DNA of 64,000 bases, from positions 62,001 through 126,000 of the forward strand of contig JBDHVC010000005.1 in assembly GCA_039809495.1 (NCBI GenBank), read 5' to 3'. Shown in pieces: positions 7,493-16,600 of this stretch. Numbering within the stretch: position 1 is the first letter of the stretch; each line of letters opens with the position of its first letter. A program made the position numbers and the translations under genes. The notes under the pieces were generated by a model. The model saw nothing but the letters and a program-made list of their open reading frames with translations, was not told the DNA's origin and made no database searches. This stretch comes from JAFLCL01 sp039809495 (GTDB taxonomy: Bacteria > Myxococcota_A > Polyangia > Polyangiales > Sandaracinaceae).

Positions 7493-9262
7493 TCAGTGGC
7501 CCATGCGGCTCTGGAGGCGGGCCTGGATCGCGAGCGCGAGGCTCTCGATGTGCTGCCAGATCGCGCGCCCCTCCTCCTGGCGGCGGAGCTCGTCGATGCG
7601 ATCGACGGCGGCCTGGCTGCCGTGGGTCGCCGTGAAGTCGAGCGCGTAGAGCACCTCGCCGCGCGTCTCCTCGTCGGGGTTGCCGATCTGCTGAACGAGC
7701 GCGTTCACCGCGTCGTCGTTGCCCTGGCCGTAGCGAGCGACCATGTAGCAGGCCTTGCGGGCCGTCCCGGTGCTCGAGTCCCCGAGCTTCTGGATCCAGC
7801 ACGAGAGGTTCGCGTCGCACTCGGCGATGACGCCGAAGAGCGGCTCGTAGTCGCCGAAGCCGTCGCGCGAGTCACCCTCGGGCTCGGCGTCGTAGATCTG
7901 GCGCAGCGGCGGCAGCTCGGAGGCGTTCGCGAGGAGGATGGCGGCGCGGAAGGCGAGGATCCGGACGTTCGGATCGTCGTCCGCCGGCCGCGCGGGGCGC
8001 CGCGCGCGCTCGACGAGGAAGGGGAGCAGGCCCGGATCCTGGAAGTGCTGCATCGCCACGAGGATCTGCGGGCGGCTCGCGTGCCCCGCGCGGATCTGCG
8101 GGCTCAGGCGGTTGTAGACGGTGATGAGCGCCTCGCGGATGCGGGGCGTGTCCGAGGGATCGCGGTTGATCGAGACGAGCGCGAGCGCGCCCGCGACCAT
8201 GTGCGCCTCGTCGCTCGCGTCCTCCTCGACCGAGTCGGGGCGCTCGCCGGGATCGATCTGGTTCACCTCGGCGAGCAGGGCATCGAGCGCCTCGCGGAAG
8301 CCGAGCTGGCCGAGCGCGTAGCTCGCCTCGCCCGCCACGATCGAGTCCGGCGTCATCTGCGCGGCCGCGTCCGGCGCGCGCTGGCGCACGGCGGCGATGT
8401 AGGCCGTCGCGATCTGCGTGGCCTCCGCGTTGTGCCCCTGGAGCGTGTCGATGAGCGGCTGGAGCGCCGGGCGCCCGATGCGAACGAGGGCCTGCGCGGC
8501 CACGTCGTTCATCCGCATCATCGGGTTGCTCGGATCGAAGACGTAGAGCGCCTTGATGAGCGCGGGGACCGCGGCCGGATCCGCCGTGAGCCCGATCTGC
8601 TCGGCGGCGAGGCGGTTGATGAGGAAGTTCTGGCTCTCCGACTGCCGCAGCATCACCTCCGAGAGCGCCGAGGTCGTGCGCGGATCGCGGAGCGCGCCGA
8701 GCGTGCGCAAGAACTCGATGCGCATCCGGTTGTCGACGCCCCGCGCCCCCGACACCCGCCCGAGCGCGCGCGTGAGCGCCTCGATGATCTGCCCCTTCTG
8801 GGTGTCGTCGAGCGTGATCTCGCGCATCGTGCGCGCCGCCATGATGGCCTGCTCCTCGGAGACCTCCGCGCGCCAGTCGAGCGCCGCGATGAGCGCCGGC
8901 AAGGAGCGCACGTCGCGCATCTCGAAGAAGAGGTTGATGATCTGGCGCGCGTTCGGCACGTCGACGGCGTTGTTGTCGAGGTAACACTGCGTGAGCGGCT
9001 CGACGGACAGGTCCGCCACGCCCCGCGGCCCCTCGGCCGAGCGATCGCCGCTCGCGCGCTCGAGCGCGCCCGTGTAGAGGCGCAGGAGGTTCGCGATCGC
9101 GTTCTCGCGGCGGAGCGGGTCGGAGAGCTCCCGCGCTTGCCCCGCGACGTCGTCGGGCTCGGCGTGGCAGCCGAGCGCGAGGCCGGAGAGGGCCATCAAG
9201 AGGAGCGCGAGAAACGGAACCGTGCGATGGCGAGCGAGCTCCGCTCGGGACTGGCGCAGCAT
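7493..9262 (-). CDS. HEAT-repeat lipoprotein
   Basis: A 589-residue protein with a lipoprotein signal (hydrophobic stretch ending LALGC, Cys32). The rest is a chain of alpha-helical HEAT-like repeats, seen as recurring patterns such as RSLPALIAALD, AAVPALIKALYVFD, PALQPLIDTLQG and LPFLVERARR, which form a solenoid for protein binding. It would be anchored in the envelope facing the periplasm. Start at ATG 9262 is supported by a perfect TGGAGGTCCC site just upstream and a promoter about 95 bp away. Binding partner unknown. No catalytic motif was seen. Confidence 0.88.
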   Translation of the reverse strand: MLRQSRAELARHRTVPFLALLLMALSGLALGCHAEPDDVAGQARELSDPLRRENAIANLLRLYTGALERASGDRSAEGPRGVADLSVEPLTQCYLDNNAVDVPNARQIINLFFEMRDVRSLPALIAALDWRAEVSEEQAIMAARTMREITLDDTQKGQIIEALTRALGRVSGARGVDNRMRIEFLRTLGALRDPRTTSALSEVMLRQSESQNFLINRLAAEQIGLTADPAAVPALIKALYVFDPSNPMMRMNDVAAQALVRIGRPALQPLIDTLQGHNAEATQIATAYIAAVRQRAPDAAAQMTPDSIVAGEASYALGQLGFREALDALLAEVNQIDPGERPDSVEEDASDEAHMVAGALALVSINRDPSDTPRIREALITVYNRLSPQIRAGHASRPQILVAMQHFQDPGLLPFLVERARRPARPADDDPNVRILAFRAAILLANASELPPLRQIYDAEPEGDSRDGFGDYEPLFGVIAECDANLSCWIQKLGDSSTGTARKACYMVARYGQGNDDAVNALVQQIGNPDEETRGEVLYALDFTATHGSQAAVDRIDELRRQEEGRAIWQHIESLALAIQARLQSRMGH

Positions 9263-9355
9263 GGGACCTCCAGGGTCGCGCGAGCGACGACCGATGATCG
9301 GGCCGGACTTCCGGAGACCGGGGAGAAATTCGAGGATGACCCCGATCGCGGCCGG

Positions 9356-9385
9356 AGAATAGGGAGATCCTCGCCGCTGCGTCAA
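9356..9385 (-). promoter_or_regulatory. Sigma70-type promoter of the HEAT lipoprotein gene
   Basis: On the minus strand TTGACG (complement of 9380-9385) and TATTCT (complement of 9356-9361) are 18 bp apart. The site lies in the gap between the SRAP gene stop and the HEAT gene start and points at the latter. It is one of the best promoter matches in this GC-rich window. Confidence 0.6.
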
Positions 9386-9423
9386 CGAGAGTCCACACGG
9401 GCCCCGCGCGGCCGTGATCGTCC

Positions 9424-10128
9424 TCATCGGGCGCGCTCGCGCGCCGCGAGCTCGAGCTGCGCCGGCTCCCCCTCGAGCGCGTCGAGGGCTCGGACGAGCT
9501 CCGGGCCATCGTGGGTCGGGCGGTTGACCGCGCTCGAGACCCGATCGGCGGCGAGCGGAGGACCCATCGCGCTCGTCATCGCGGCGAGGAGCGGCGCCTC
9601 CGCCGTCGTGCCGCGATCGATCCAGCGCTCGGCGAGGCGAGGGGGCACGAGGAGCGGCATGCGATCGTGGAGCGGGAGCACCGGCGGCCGCGCGGGCACG
9701 GTGACGAGGACGAAGCGCACCTCGGCGGGCGACTCGCGCGGGGCGAGCTCGTAGAGCCCGGCGAGGAGCAGGAGCTCGGATCCGGCGTGGAAGTGGTAGG
9801 GGATCCGCCGCGCCGCTCGGCGCTCCCACTCGTAGAAGCCCGTCGCCGGGACGAGGCAGCGGCGCGTCTCGGAGGCGCGCCGAAAGAGCGGCCGCTCGGT
9901 GAGCGTCTCGGCGCGCGCGTTGATGACGGAGCGGCCCGCGCGGGTGACGAAGCCGAAGCGCGCGAGCCCGAGGCGACGCCCGGTCGCGCCCGCGACGAGG
10001 ATGGGCGCCCGCTCGTCGGGCGCGATGTTGTAGGAGCCGGCGAACGCCTCGGCGCCTGGCGCGAGGTCGGCCTCGAGCTCCTTGGCGAGGCTCGCGCCGT
10101 CGCGAGCGTTGGCGAAGCGGCCGCACAC
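9424..10128 (-). CDS. SRAP domain protein (YedK/HMCES family)
   Basis: A 234-residue SRAP protein. The family uses Cys2, exposed after Met removal, to form a covalent link with abasic sites in single-stranded DNA, shielding them during replication. The GTG at 10128 gives Met-Cys-Gly-Arg-Phe, exactly the required N-terminus; the much longer upstream reading would bury the Cys and is rejected. Other family marks are the YNIAPDE segment, INARAET, the PATGFYEW block with the catalytic Glu, and HDRMPLLVP with the conserved His. It is divergent from an unknown gene at 10208. Confidence 0.92.
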   Translation of the reverse strand: MCGRFANARDGASLAKELEADLAPGAEAFAGSYNIAPDERAPILVAGATGRRLGLARFGFVTRAGRSVINARAETLTERPLFRRASETRRCLVPATGFYEWERRAARRIPYHFHAGSELLLLAGLYELAPRESPAEVRFVLVTVPARPPVLPLHDRMPLLVPPRLAERWIDRGTTAEAPLLAAMTSAMGPPLAADRVSSAVNRPTHDGPELVRALDALEGEPAQLELAARERAR

Positions 10129-10207
10129 CCGCTCGAGCGTACCCTCCGCGAGCGCCGAAGACGATTCTGGACTCGACCGGGGCGGGGGCCGTGTCATCAT
10201 CGGGCTC

Positions 10208-11065
10208 GTGAACCGAACCGGGGCAAGCCGAGAACCGACCCGCTCGAAGGGCGCGAAGCCCGCGCGAGGCGTCTTCGGCTCGAAGGGCGCGGCCGCGCCC
10301 GCGACGGGCAAGGCCGAGGGCGCGAGCGCACGCTCGCCGAAGCGGCTCACCCCCCCGAAGAAGAACGGCTTTCACGACGACGAGATCGAGCTCATCAGCG
10401 CGCGCCCCTCGCGCGCCGAGCGCGCGGACGCCGAGGAGCGGATGCGGCGCATCGACGAGGTCTGCGCCGCGTGGGCCGCGATCATCGCGGAGCGCATGGC
10501 GGCCGACCAGCAGTTCGCCGAGCTCTACGAGGCGTATCGCACGCGCTCGAGGGATCTGCGCGGCCTCTTCGCGTGGGACGCGCTCCACGCCGCCGAGGCC
10601 CAGCTCGCGCTCATCAACTCGGCGCTCGCGCGCTTCATCGGCGAGGACGGGCGGGCCGATCCGCGCGCCATCCTCGCGGATCTCCGCTGGGAGCAGCGCA
10701 AGCTCGCCGCGGTCTACGCGATCAACGCGTTCCTCGCCGTCCTGAACCAGATGTCCCCGCGCAAGGCGCGCTGGCTGAACCTCGAGGAGTTCGATCCCCG
10801 GATCGCCGTCCTCTCGCTCGCGCACCAGACGCTCGGCTACGCGCTCGGGTGCCTGCGCCTGCCCGATCCCGGCGACCTGACCGACAAGATCCTCGCCGCG
10901 AGCCAGCACGAGTCGGTGTGGGAGGTCGGAGAGGACGATGGCGGGCGAGCCTTCCGCGCGGCGCGCGCGGCGGCGTGGTTCTTCCAGCAGGTCGGCGCCT
11001 CCGAGCTGACGACGGCGGAAGAGGTGCTCACGCTCTACACGACCCGCGCACGCGCGCGCTCCTGA
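10208..11065 (+). CDS. Hypothetical protein, mostly alpha-helical
   Basis: A 285-residue protein of no recognised family. The first 60 residues are basic and low in complexity (Lys/Arg/Ala/Ser), then a KKNGFHDDEIELIS segment leads into a helical domain (about 75-285) rich in Ala, Leu and Arg, with ADQQFAELYEAY and LNLEEFDPRIAVLSLAHQ blocks. No signal peptide, membrane segment or catalytic motif is seen, so it is probably cytoplasmic and may bind nucleic acid through its basic tail. Start at GTG 10208 is a best guess; the frame opens at 10082 inside the opposite SRAP gene. Its stop is followed by the shared TGACAGCGCGCC motif. Confidence 0.6.
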   Translation: MNRTGASREPTRSKGAKPARGVFGSKGAAAPATGKAEGASARSPKRLTPPKKNGFHDDEIELISARPSRAERADAEERMRRIDEVCAAWAAIIAERMAADQQFAELYEAYRTRSRDLRGLFAWDALHAAEAQLALINSALARFIGEDGRADPRAILADLRWEQRKLAAVYAINAFLAVLNQMSPRKARWLNLEEFDPRIAVLSLAHQTLGYALGCLRLPDPGDLTDKILAASQHESVWEVGEDDGGRAFRAARAAAWFFQQVGASELTTAEEVLTLYTTRARARS

Positions 11066-11114
11066 CAGCGCGCCGCGCTCGACGTGATCTGTCCCGCGCG
11101 GGAGCGCGCGTACG

Positions 11115-11837
11115 TCAAGCGAGGTTCGTGAAGACGTGCTGGACGTCGTCGTCCTGCTCGAGCGCGTCGGCGAGCTCGAGGACGTCCTTGGCCTCGGCGT
11201 CGCCCAGCTCGACGCTCGTCACCGGGATGTACTCGAGCTCCGAGGAGACGAGCGGCAGCTTCAGCGCCTCGACGCCCGCCTGGAGGCGCCCGAAGTCCTC
11301 GAAGGCGCAGCGGACGACGACCTGCGGCTCGCCCTTGTCGCTCGTCGCCGTGCCCATCTCCTCGAGGCCGTGGTCGATGAGCTCGAGCTCGGCCTCGTCG
11401 TGGTCGTAGCCCTCGCTCGCGAGGCGAAAGACGCCCATGTGCTTGAAGAGGAAGCCGACGGAACCCGCCTGGCCCATGCTGCCGTCGTACGACTTGAAGA
11501 TCGCGCGCACGTTCGCGACGGTGCGCTGCGGGTTGTCGGTCGCCGTGACGACGAGCACCGCGACGCCGTGGGGCGCGTAGCCCTCGTAGACGACGGTCTC
11601 GTAGTCCCTCTGGTCCTGACCCGACGCGCGCTTGATCGCCGCCTCGATCTTGTCCTTCGGCATGTTCAGCGCGCGCGCGTTCTGGAGCACGCGCCGGAGC
11701 GCCGGGTTCGAGTCGGGGCTCGGCCCGCCGGCCTTCACCGCGATGGCGATGTCGCGCGAGACGCGCGTGAACGCCTTCGCCATCTTGTCCCAGCGGGCGA
11801 ACATCGTGTGCTTGCGGGTCTCGAAGATGCGTCCCAT
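11115..11837 (-). CDS. YebC/PmpR (TACO1) family protein, YeeN-like subtype
   Basis: A 240-residue protein. The family binds DNA or the ribosome and has been described as transcriptional regulators and, for some members, as translation factors relieving stalling. Family marks are NPALRRVLQNARALNMPKD, the YEGYAPHGVAVLVV strand and the GSVGFLFKHMGVF segment. The N-terminus reads MGRIFETRKHTMFARWDKMAK rather than the MAGHSKWANIKHRK form of classical YebC, which matches the YeeN-like branch. It stands alone. A TATAGA box lies 8 bp upstream of the ATG with no Shine-Dalgarno sequence, suggesting a leaderless transcript. Confidence 0.92.
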   Translation of the reverse strand: MGRIFETRKHTMFARWDKMAKAFTRVSRDIAIAVKAGGPSPDSNPALRRVLQNARALNMPKDKIEAAIKRASGQDQRDYETVVYEGYAPHGVAVLVVTATDNPQRTVANVRAIFKSYDGSMGQAGSVGFLFKHMGVFRLASEGYDHDEAELELIDHGLEEMGTATSDKGEPQVVVRCAFEDFGRLQAGVEALKLPLVSSELEYIPVTSVELGDAEAKDVLELADALEQDDDVQHVFTNLA

Positions 11838-11845
11838 GGCGCGCT

Positions 11846-11876
11846 TCTATACCGCGAGCCCCCCTCGCCCGCGCAA
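11846..11876 (-). promoter_or_regulatory. Probable promoter giving a leaderless YebC-family transcript
   Basis: TATAGA (complement of 11846-11851) sits 8 bp before the ATG at 11837. TTGCGC lies 19 bp further upstream. With the usual 6-8 bp from -10 box to start site, transcription would begin at or next to the A of the ATG. Confidence 0.45.
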
Positions 11877-11908
11877 GCGCCGGCGCACCGGCCGGAGGAT
11901 GGCGCGCG

Positions 11909-12871
11909 TCACGGCTGTCGGTCGTGCGCGAGCGGGTGCGCCTTGTCGTACGCGGCCATCAGGCGATCGATGGAGACGTGCGTGTAGCGCTGGGTCGTCG
12001 AGAGGCTCGCGTGCCCGAGGAGCTCTTGGATGCCGCGCAGGTCCGCGCCCGCGTCGAGGAGGTGCGTCGCGTACGAGTGCCGGAGCGCGTGTGGGTGGAG
12101 ATCGCCGCGCCCCGCGCCGAGCGCGCCGTAGCGGCGCACGACGTTCTGGATCTGCCGCACGGTGAGGCGCGTCCCCCTCTCGCCGAGCCAGAGGGCCTCC
12201 TCGAGCGAGGGCGAGCGGCGCTTTCCGCGCGCGAGCAGGAGCGGTCTCACCTCGAGCCACGCGCGGAGCGCCTCGAGGGCCGGGCCGCCGAAGGGCGCGA
12301 GGCGCTCCTTGCGTCCCTTGCCGAGCACGCGCGCGCGGCGCTCGTCGAGCTCGAGCGCGGAGAGGGTGAGGCCCGCGAGCTCGCTCACGCGCAGCCCCGC
12401 GCCATAGAGCAGCTCGAGGATCGCCCGGTCGCGCAGCCGGAGCGACTCCTCTCGATGCGGATCGTCGCTCGGCGCCTCGACGACGCGGAACGCCTCGTCG
12501 ACCGTGAGAAAGCGCGGGATCCCCCGCGTGACCTTGGGGCTCTTGAGGGCCGCGGCGACGTTGCGCGAGACGAGGCCCTTGCGATGGAGGAACCGAAAGA
12601 ACGCGCGCACGGTGGCGAGCTTGCGCGCGATCGTGCTCGCGCCGTCCGTCTCGAAGAGCGCGGCGACCCAGCTTCGGAGCGCGACGAGCGAGAGCCGCTC
12701 GGCGTCGAGCGGGAGCCCCCTCGCCTCGAGGTGCGCGTGGAGCGCCGAGAGCGCGCGGCCGTACGTCTCGCGCGTGGACGCGGGGCTCCGCCGCTCGTGC
12801 TCGAGCCACGAGAGGTACTGCTCGATCTGCGTCTCGAGCGGCGAGGTCACGCGCCCGATCGTAGGGGGCAT
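11909..12871 (-). CDS. xerC: Tyrosine recombinase, XerC type
   Basis: A 320-residue site-specific recombinase. The N-terminal SAM-like core-binding domain (about 10-95, LETQIEQYLSWLEHERRSP) is followed by the catalytic domain with all expected residues: Arg in GAGLRVSELAGL, Lys in GKGRKER, His-x-x-Arg in HALRHSYATHLL, His in LGHASLST and the nucleophile Tyr in QRYTHVS. The length and the LGHASLSTTQRYTHV block fit XerC/XerD, which resolve chromosome dimers at dif. No integrated element or att site is seen nearby, so a housekeeping role is favoured. Start at ATG 12871 is uncertain; GTG 12850 is also possible. Confidence 0.88.
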   Translation of the reverse strand: MPPTIGRVTSPLETQIEQYLSWLEHERRSPASTRETYGRALSALHAHLEARGLPLDAERLSLVALRSWVAALFETDGASTIARKLATVRAFFRFLHRKGLVSRNVAAALKSPKVTRGIPRFLTVDEAFRVVEAPSDDPHREESLRLRDRAILELLYGAGLRVSELAGLTLSALELDERRARVLGKGRKERLAPFGGPALEALRAWLEVRPLLLARGKRRSPSLEEALWLGERGTRLTVRQIQNVVRRYGALGAGRGDLHPHALRHSYATHLLDAGADLRGIQELLGHASLSTTQRYTHVSIDRLMAAYDKAHPLAHDRQP

Positions 12872-12995
12872 CGCGCGCGGCTCGAAGAAAGTGGCGCCGC
12901 GCCGGGCTCGGGCGCCCTGCCGCGGTCGTGGACGAGCGGGGTGCGCCCCACGCTGGCGCGTCTCGACGTCGGTGGGAAGCTCGCGCGCGAACGCC

Positions 12996-13622
12996 ATGCT
13001 GATCTACGACGCCAAGAGCCCCGCCCCGCGCTGCCTGCGCATGTTCCTGCTCGAGAAGGGGCTCTCGGTCCCCGCCACGCGGATCGACGTCTTCGAGGGC
13101 GAGAACCGGCGCGAGCCCTACCTCTCGAAGAACCCGATGGGGCAGACGCCCGCGCTCGAGACGGATGAGGGCGTCGTGCTCGCGGAGGCGGTCGCGATCG
13201 CCGAGTACCTCGAGGAGCTCCACCCGAGCCCCCCGCTCGTCGGGGCGAGCCCGCTCGAGCGCGCGGTGACGCGCATGTGGTGGCGCCGCGTCGAGCTGAA
13301 CGTCACCGAGTTCATCCACAACGCCTACCACTACGCCGAGGGCCTCGCGCGCTTCGAGCCGCGCATCCCCGTCGTGCCCGAGGGCGCGGAGGGCCTCAAG
13401 CGCGTCGCTCGGAACCGCCTCGCGTGGCTCGACGGGATCTTCGGCGAGGGCCCCTTCCTCGCGGGCGAAAGGTTCACCGCGGCCGACATCTGGCTCTACG
13501 TCTGGCTCGACTTCGGCGCGAGCGTGAACCAGCCCTTCGATCGCGCGCTCCCCAAGATCGGCCCCTGGTTCGAGCGCGTGAGCGCGCGCCCGAGCGCCGA
13601 GCGGAGCCGCGCGCTGCTCTGA
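12996..13622 (+). CDS. Glutathione S-transferase family protein
   Basis: A 208-residue protein. The N-terminal thioredoxin-like domain (1-80) has SPAPRCLRMFLLEKGL, the NPMGQTPALETDEG segment with the cis-Pro, and the LAEAVAIAEYLEELHP block that binds the gamma-glutamyl part of glutathione. The C-terminal helical domain (90-205) has FTAADIWLYVWLDF, the N-capping box typical of the fold. A detoxification or thiol-transfer role is likely; the substrate cannot be told. The long upstream extension of this frame overlaps xerC on the other strand and is rejected. Confidence 0.88.
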   Translation: MLIYDAKSPAPRCLRMFLLEKGLSVPATRIDVFEGENRREPYLSKNPMGQTPALETDEGVVLAEAVAIAEYLEELHPSPPLVGASPLERAVTRMWWRRVELNVTEFIHNAYHYAEGLARFEPRIPVVPEGAEGLKRVARNRLAWLDGIFGEGPFLAGERFTAADIWLYVWLDFGASVNQPFDRALPKIGPWFERVSARPSAERSRALL

Positions 13623-13656
13623 CATCAGCGCGCGACCTCGGGGGAGCGAAGGAGCG

Positions 13657-16600
13657 TCAGCGCTCCTTCATCAGGCCGAGCGAGCGGAAGAAGCCGCCCT
13701 CCTTGAACGCCTGCCAGCCCCACTTCGCGAAGCGGAGCAGGGCCGCGACGAGCCACAGCGCCCACGCGAACATCGCGAGCCGGAAGAACCAGATCGAGAC
13801 GCTCACGACGCGCGCGACGGGGAAGGCGCCGTCGACCCGATCGACGTAGTAGTGCGCGAGCGACGCGTCGCTGCCCGGCCCCACGAGCTCCATCGCCGGA
13901 TCGCCGAGCAGCCCCGCCTCGACCGCCCAGACGAGGCACCCGAAGGCGATGAGCGTGTGCAGGACGATGTAGAGCTGGCGCGCGCCGAAGTAGACCGGGT
14001 GGACCTCCACGTCGACGCGCCGGTTCGCGAGGAGGAAGAACCACGAGACGACGATCAGGGCGGCGATCGCGGGGATCTGCGTCAAGCCGAGGAGGAGCAG
14101 CCCCCAGTCGTGCGGGCGGAGCGGCAGGTCCCTTCGCCGCCCGAGCGCGAGCGCGAGGACGAGCACGAGCGCGAGGTAGGGCCAGAAGAGGATGGCCGGC
14201 CCCCACGCTGGCCCCCCCAGCCAGAGCAGCCAGCGGCTCGAGGGGAGCACGACGTCGACGCTGACGTTGGCCGCCTCGTGATCGAAGGCGACCCGGGGCG
14301 TCTCGAAGACCGAGCGCAGGCTCGCCTCTTCGCGCCACGCGAGCTCGATCGTGTGAGCGCCCGGCTGGAGCGCGAGGGTCACGCGGGCCCCGTCGCGCTG
14401 GATCGGCCGAGCCTGGCCGTCGACGACGAGGCGCTGGACCGTGGCCGCCTCGGGGAGATCGATCCCGAGCGCGCTCGTCACGCTGGAGCGAGCCGAGGCG
14501 GTGAGGAGGCTCTCCGTCGCGCGCGCGCCGGGCGTCACGCGGAGGTGGGCCGCGTCGATCGTCATCGACGCGCCCTCCATCGGCGCGGGGCGCGCGAACC
14601 GGATCGTGAGCGACTCGCCCGGCCACGGGTGGTAGACGGGCACGAAGCGGTTCTCCGAGTCCGTCCGCGTCGGCGCGAGGCCGAGCGGCGTCGGCGCGGG
14701 CGTCTCGCAGCGATAGAGCGGGCTGCACGCGAGGATCCACACCTCGTCGAGCCTCCCCTCGTCCGGCGCGTGCAGCGTCAGCTCCTCGCGCGGCTCGAGC
14801 ACGGACGTGAATTGCACCTGCGCGACGTCCTGCCCGAGCGCGACGAGCGCGCGACCGTGGTCGACGCTCACGCTCGAGTCCGTCACGCGCTCGCCCTCGA
14901 GGAGCGGGACGCGCACGACCGTGGACGTCGTCGCGGGGCTCCGACGTCGAACGATCGTCGTGACCGTCCAGCGCACGCCGATGTCGAGGGTGCGCTCGAT
15001 CTCGATCCAGGCGGGGAGCTCGACGGAGAGCTCCCGCGCCTGGGTGGGCTCGCCCTGCTCGCTCGCGCGGTTCGTGAGCCGATGGAGCTCGATCGAGTCG
15101 TCGAGCTGCCCCTCGCGCCGATCGCCGAGCGACTCCCAGCCGTCGGTCGTGACGTGCAGGAGGTGGGGCGCGCGCCCGAGCGCGAGGTTGAGCGTGTCGC
15201 GCGACGTGAGCGAGCCCTCGAGCTCGAGGACGTGGACGCCCGTCGGGATCCGGGCGTAGAGGAAGCCGTCGTCCAAGCGGACGATCGCGCGCGACTCGAC
15301 GCCATCGAGCCGAACGCTCGAGGGCAGCCAGGCGTCGCTCGGCCCCGGGAGCGGGTACGCGGCGACGTCGGTCGCGGAGAGCTCGACGCGGACCCGAAGC
15401 GTGTCGCCCTCCGCGCGCACCGTCATGAGGCTCGCCTCCGCGCACCGCTCGCCACACGCGGGTCGGCGCGCGAGCCGAGCGTGGAGCGCGTCCAGCGTCG
15501 CGGAGTCGGGGATCGGCTGCGCGAGCGCGGGGCTCGACGCGAAGGCGAGGCTGGCGACGACGAGGCTGGCGACGACGAGGGCGATGAGCCCGCGGAGCGG
15601 CCGCATCGATCGCGAGGAGGCGGGATCGACGCTGGCGCTCGAATCGACGCTGGCGCTCGAATCGACGCGGGCGCTCGGCTCGACGGGGCGGCGCTCCTCG
15701 GCCTCGGTCGGCGCCGCGGGCTCCGCGCCCCCGTCGCTCGCCCCCGCCTCGGACGGTGCTGCGTCGGTCGGCGCTGCCTCGGTCGGTGCTGCGTCGGTCG
15801 GTGCCGCCACCGGCGACGGCTCCGGCTCGCTCGTCGTCGCCTCGCGCCCTCCCCCCGAGCCACCGCTGGATCGCGGCGCCTCCGTCGGGCTCGGCGGGCT
15901 CGCTCGCCGGGGGCGCGCGACGATCGAGATGGCGAGGAGCGCGAGCAGGAGCACGGCACGCAAGAAGGAAGCGAGCCGCGAGGCCCACGGGGGCAAGAGC
16001 GTCAGCGTGATCTCGTGCCCGCGCGCGACCGGCCCATCGAAGCCGAGGCGGTAGCTCGACCACGACCACTCGGGGATGCCGAAGCCCGTCTGGACGACCG
16101 CGTTCGGATCCGCCCAGCGCGTGAGCGAGCGGTAGTCTTGCTCGCTCTCCGCGAGCGACGAGCGCCGCGGGCCCTCGCCCCCAGACGCCCGCGAGACGAG
16201 GCCCTCGAGGGCGGCGGCGGGAGCCTCCGCGGGAGCTATGTCGTAGGTGACCGTCGACCCGTCGATCCGATCGAAGGAGAACGCGCCAGGACCATCCCCG
16301 TCGCGCGCCGCGAGCTGCGGATAGAGCGCGTTGCGGAGCTCCGCTCCGGCGAACCACACCACGACGAACGCGAGGACGACCGCCGCCGCGACGTAGGCCC
16401 AGCGCACGAAGCGCTCGAAGAAGCGAGCCCCGATCGCGCGATGGAGCGCGAGCAGGACCGCGACGACGAAGACGATCCAGCGCGGCGCGCCGGGCTCGAA
16501 GTACGAGAGCCCGACGCCGCCGAGCGTGACGAGCGCCCAGCCCCAGCCGAACGCGCGCCCGAACGCGGCCGCGATGAGCAAGAGCGCGAAGACGTCGAGG

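Noticed and set aside
11909..12871. XerC-type recombinase as a sign of an integrated element
   Set aside because: Neighbours are housekeeping genes, and I found no att-like repeats, phage genes or change in base composition. A chromosomal XerC role is more likely.
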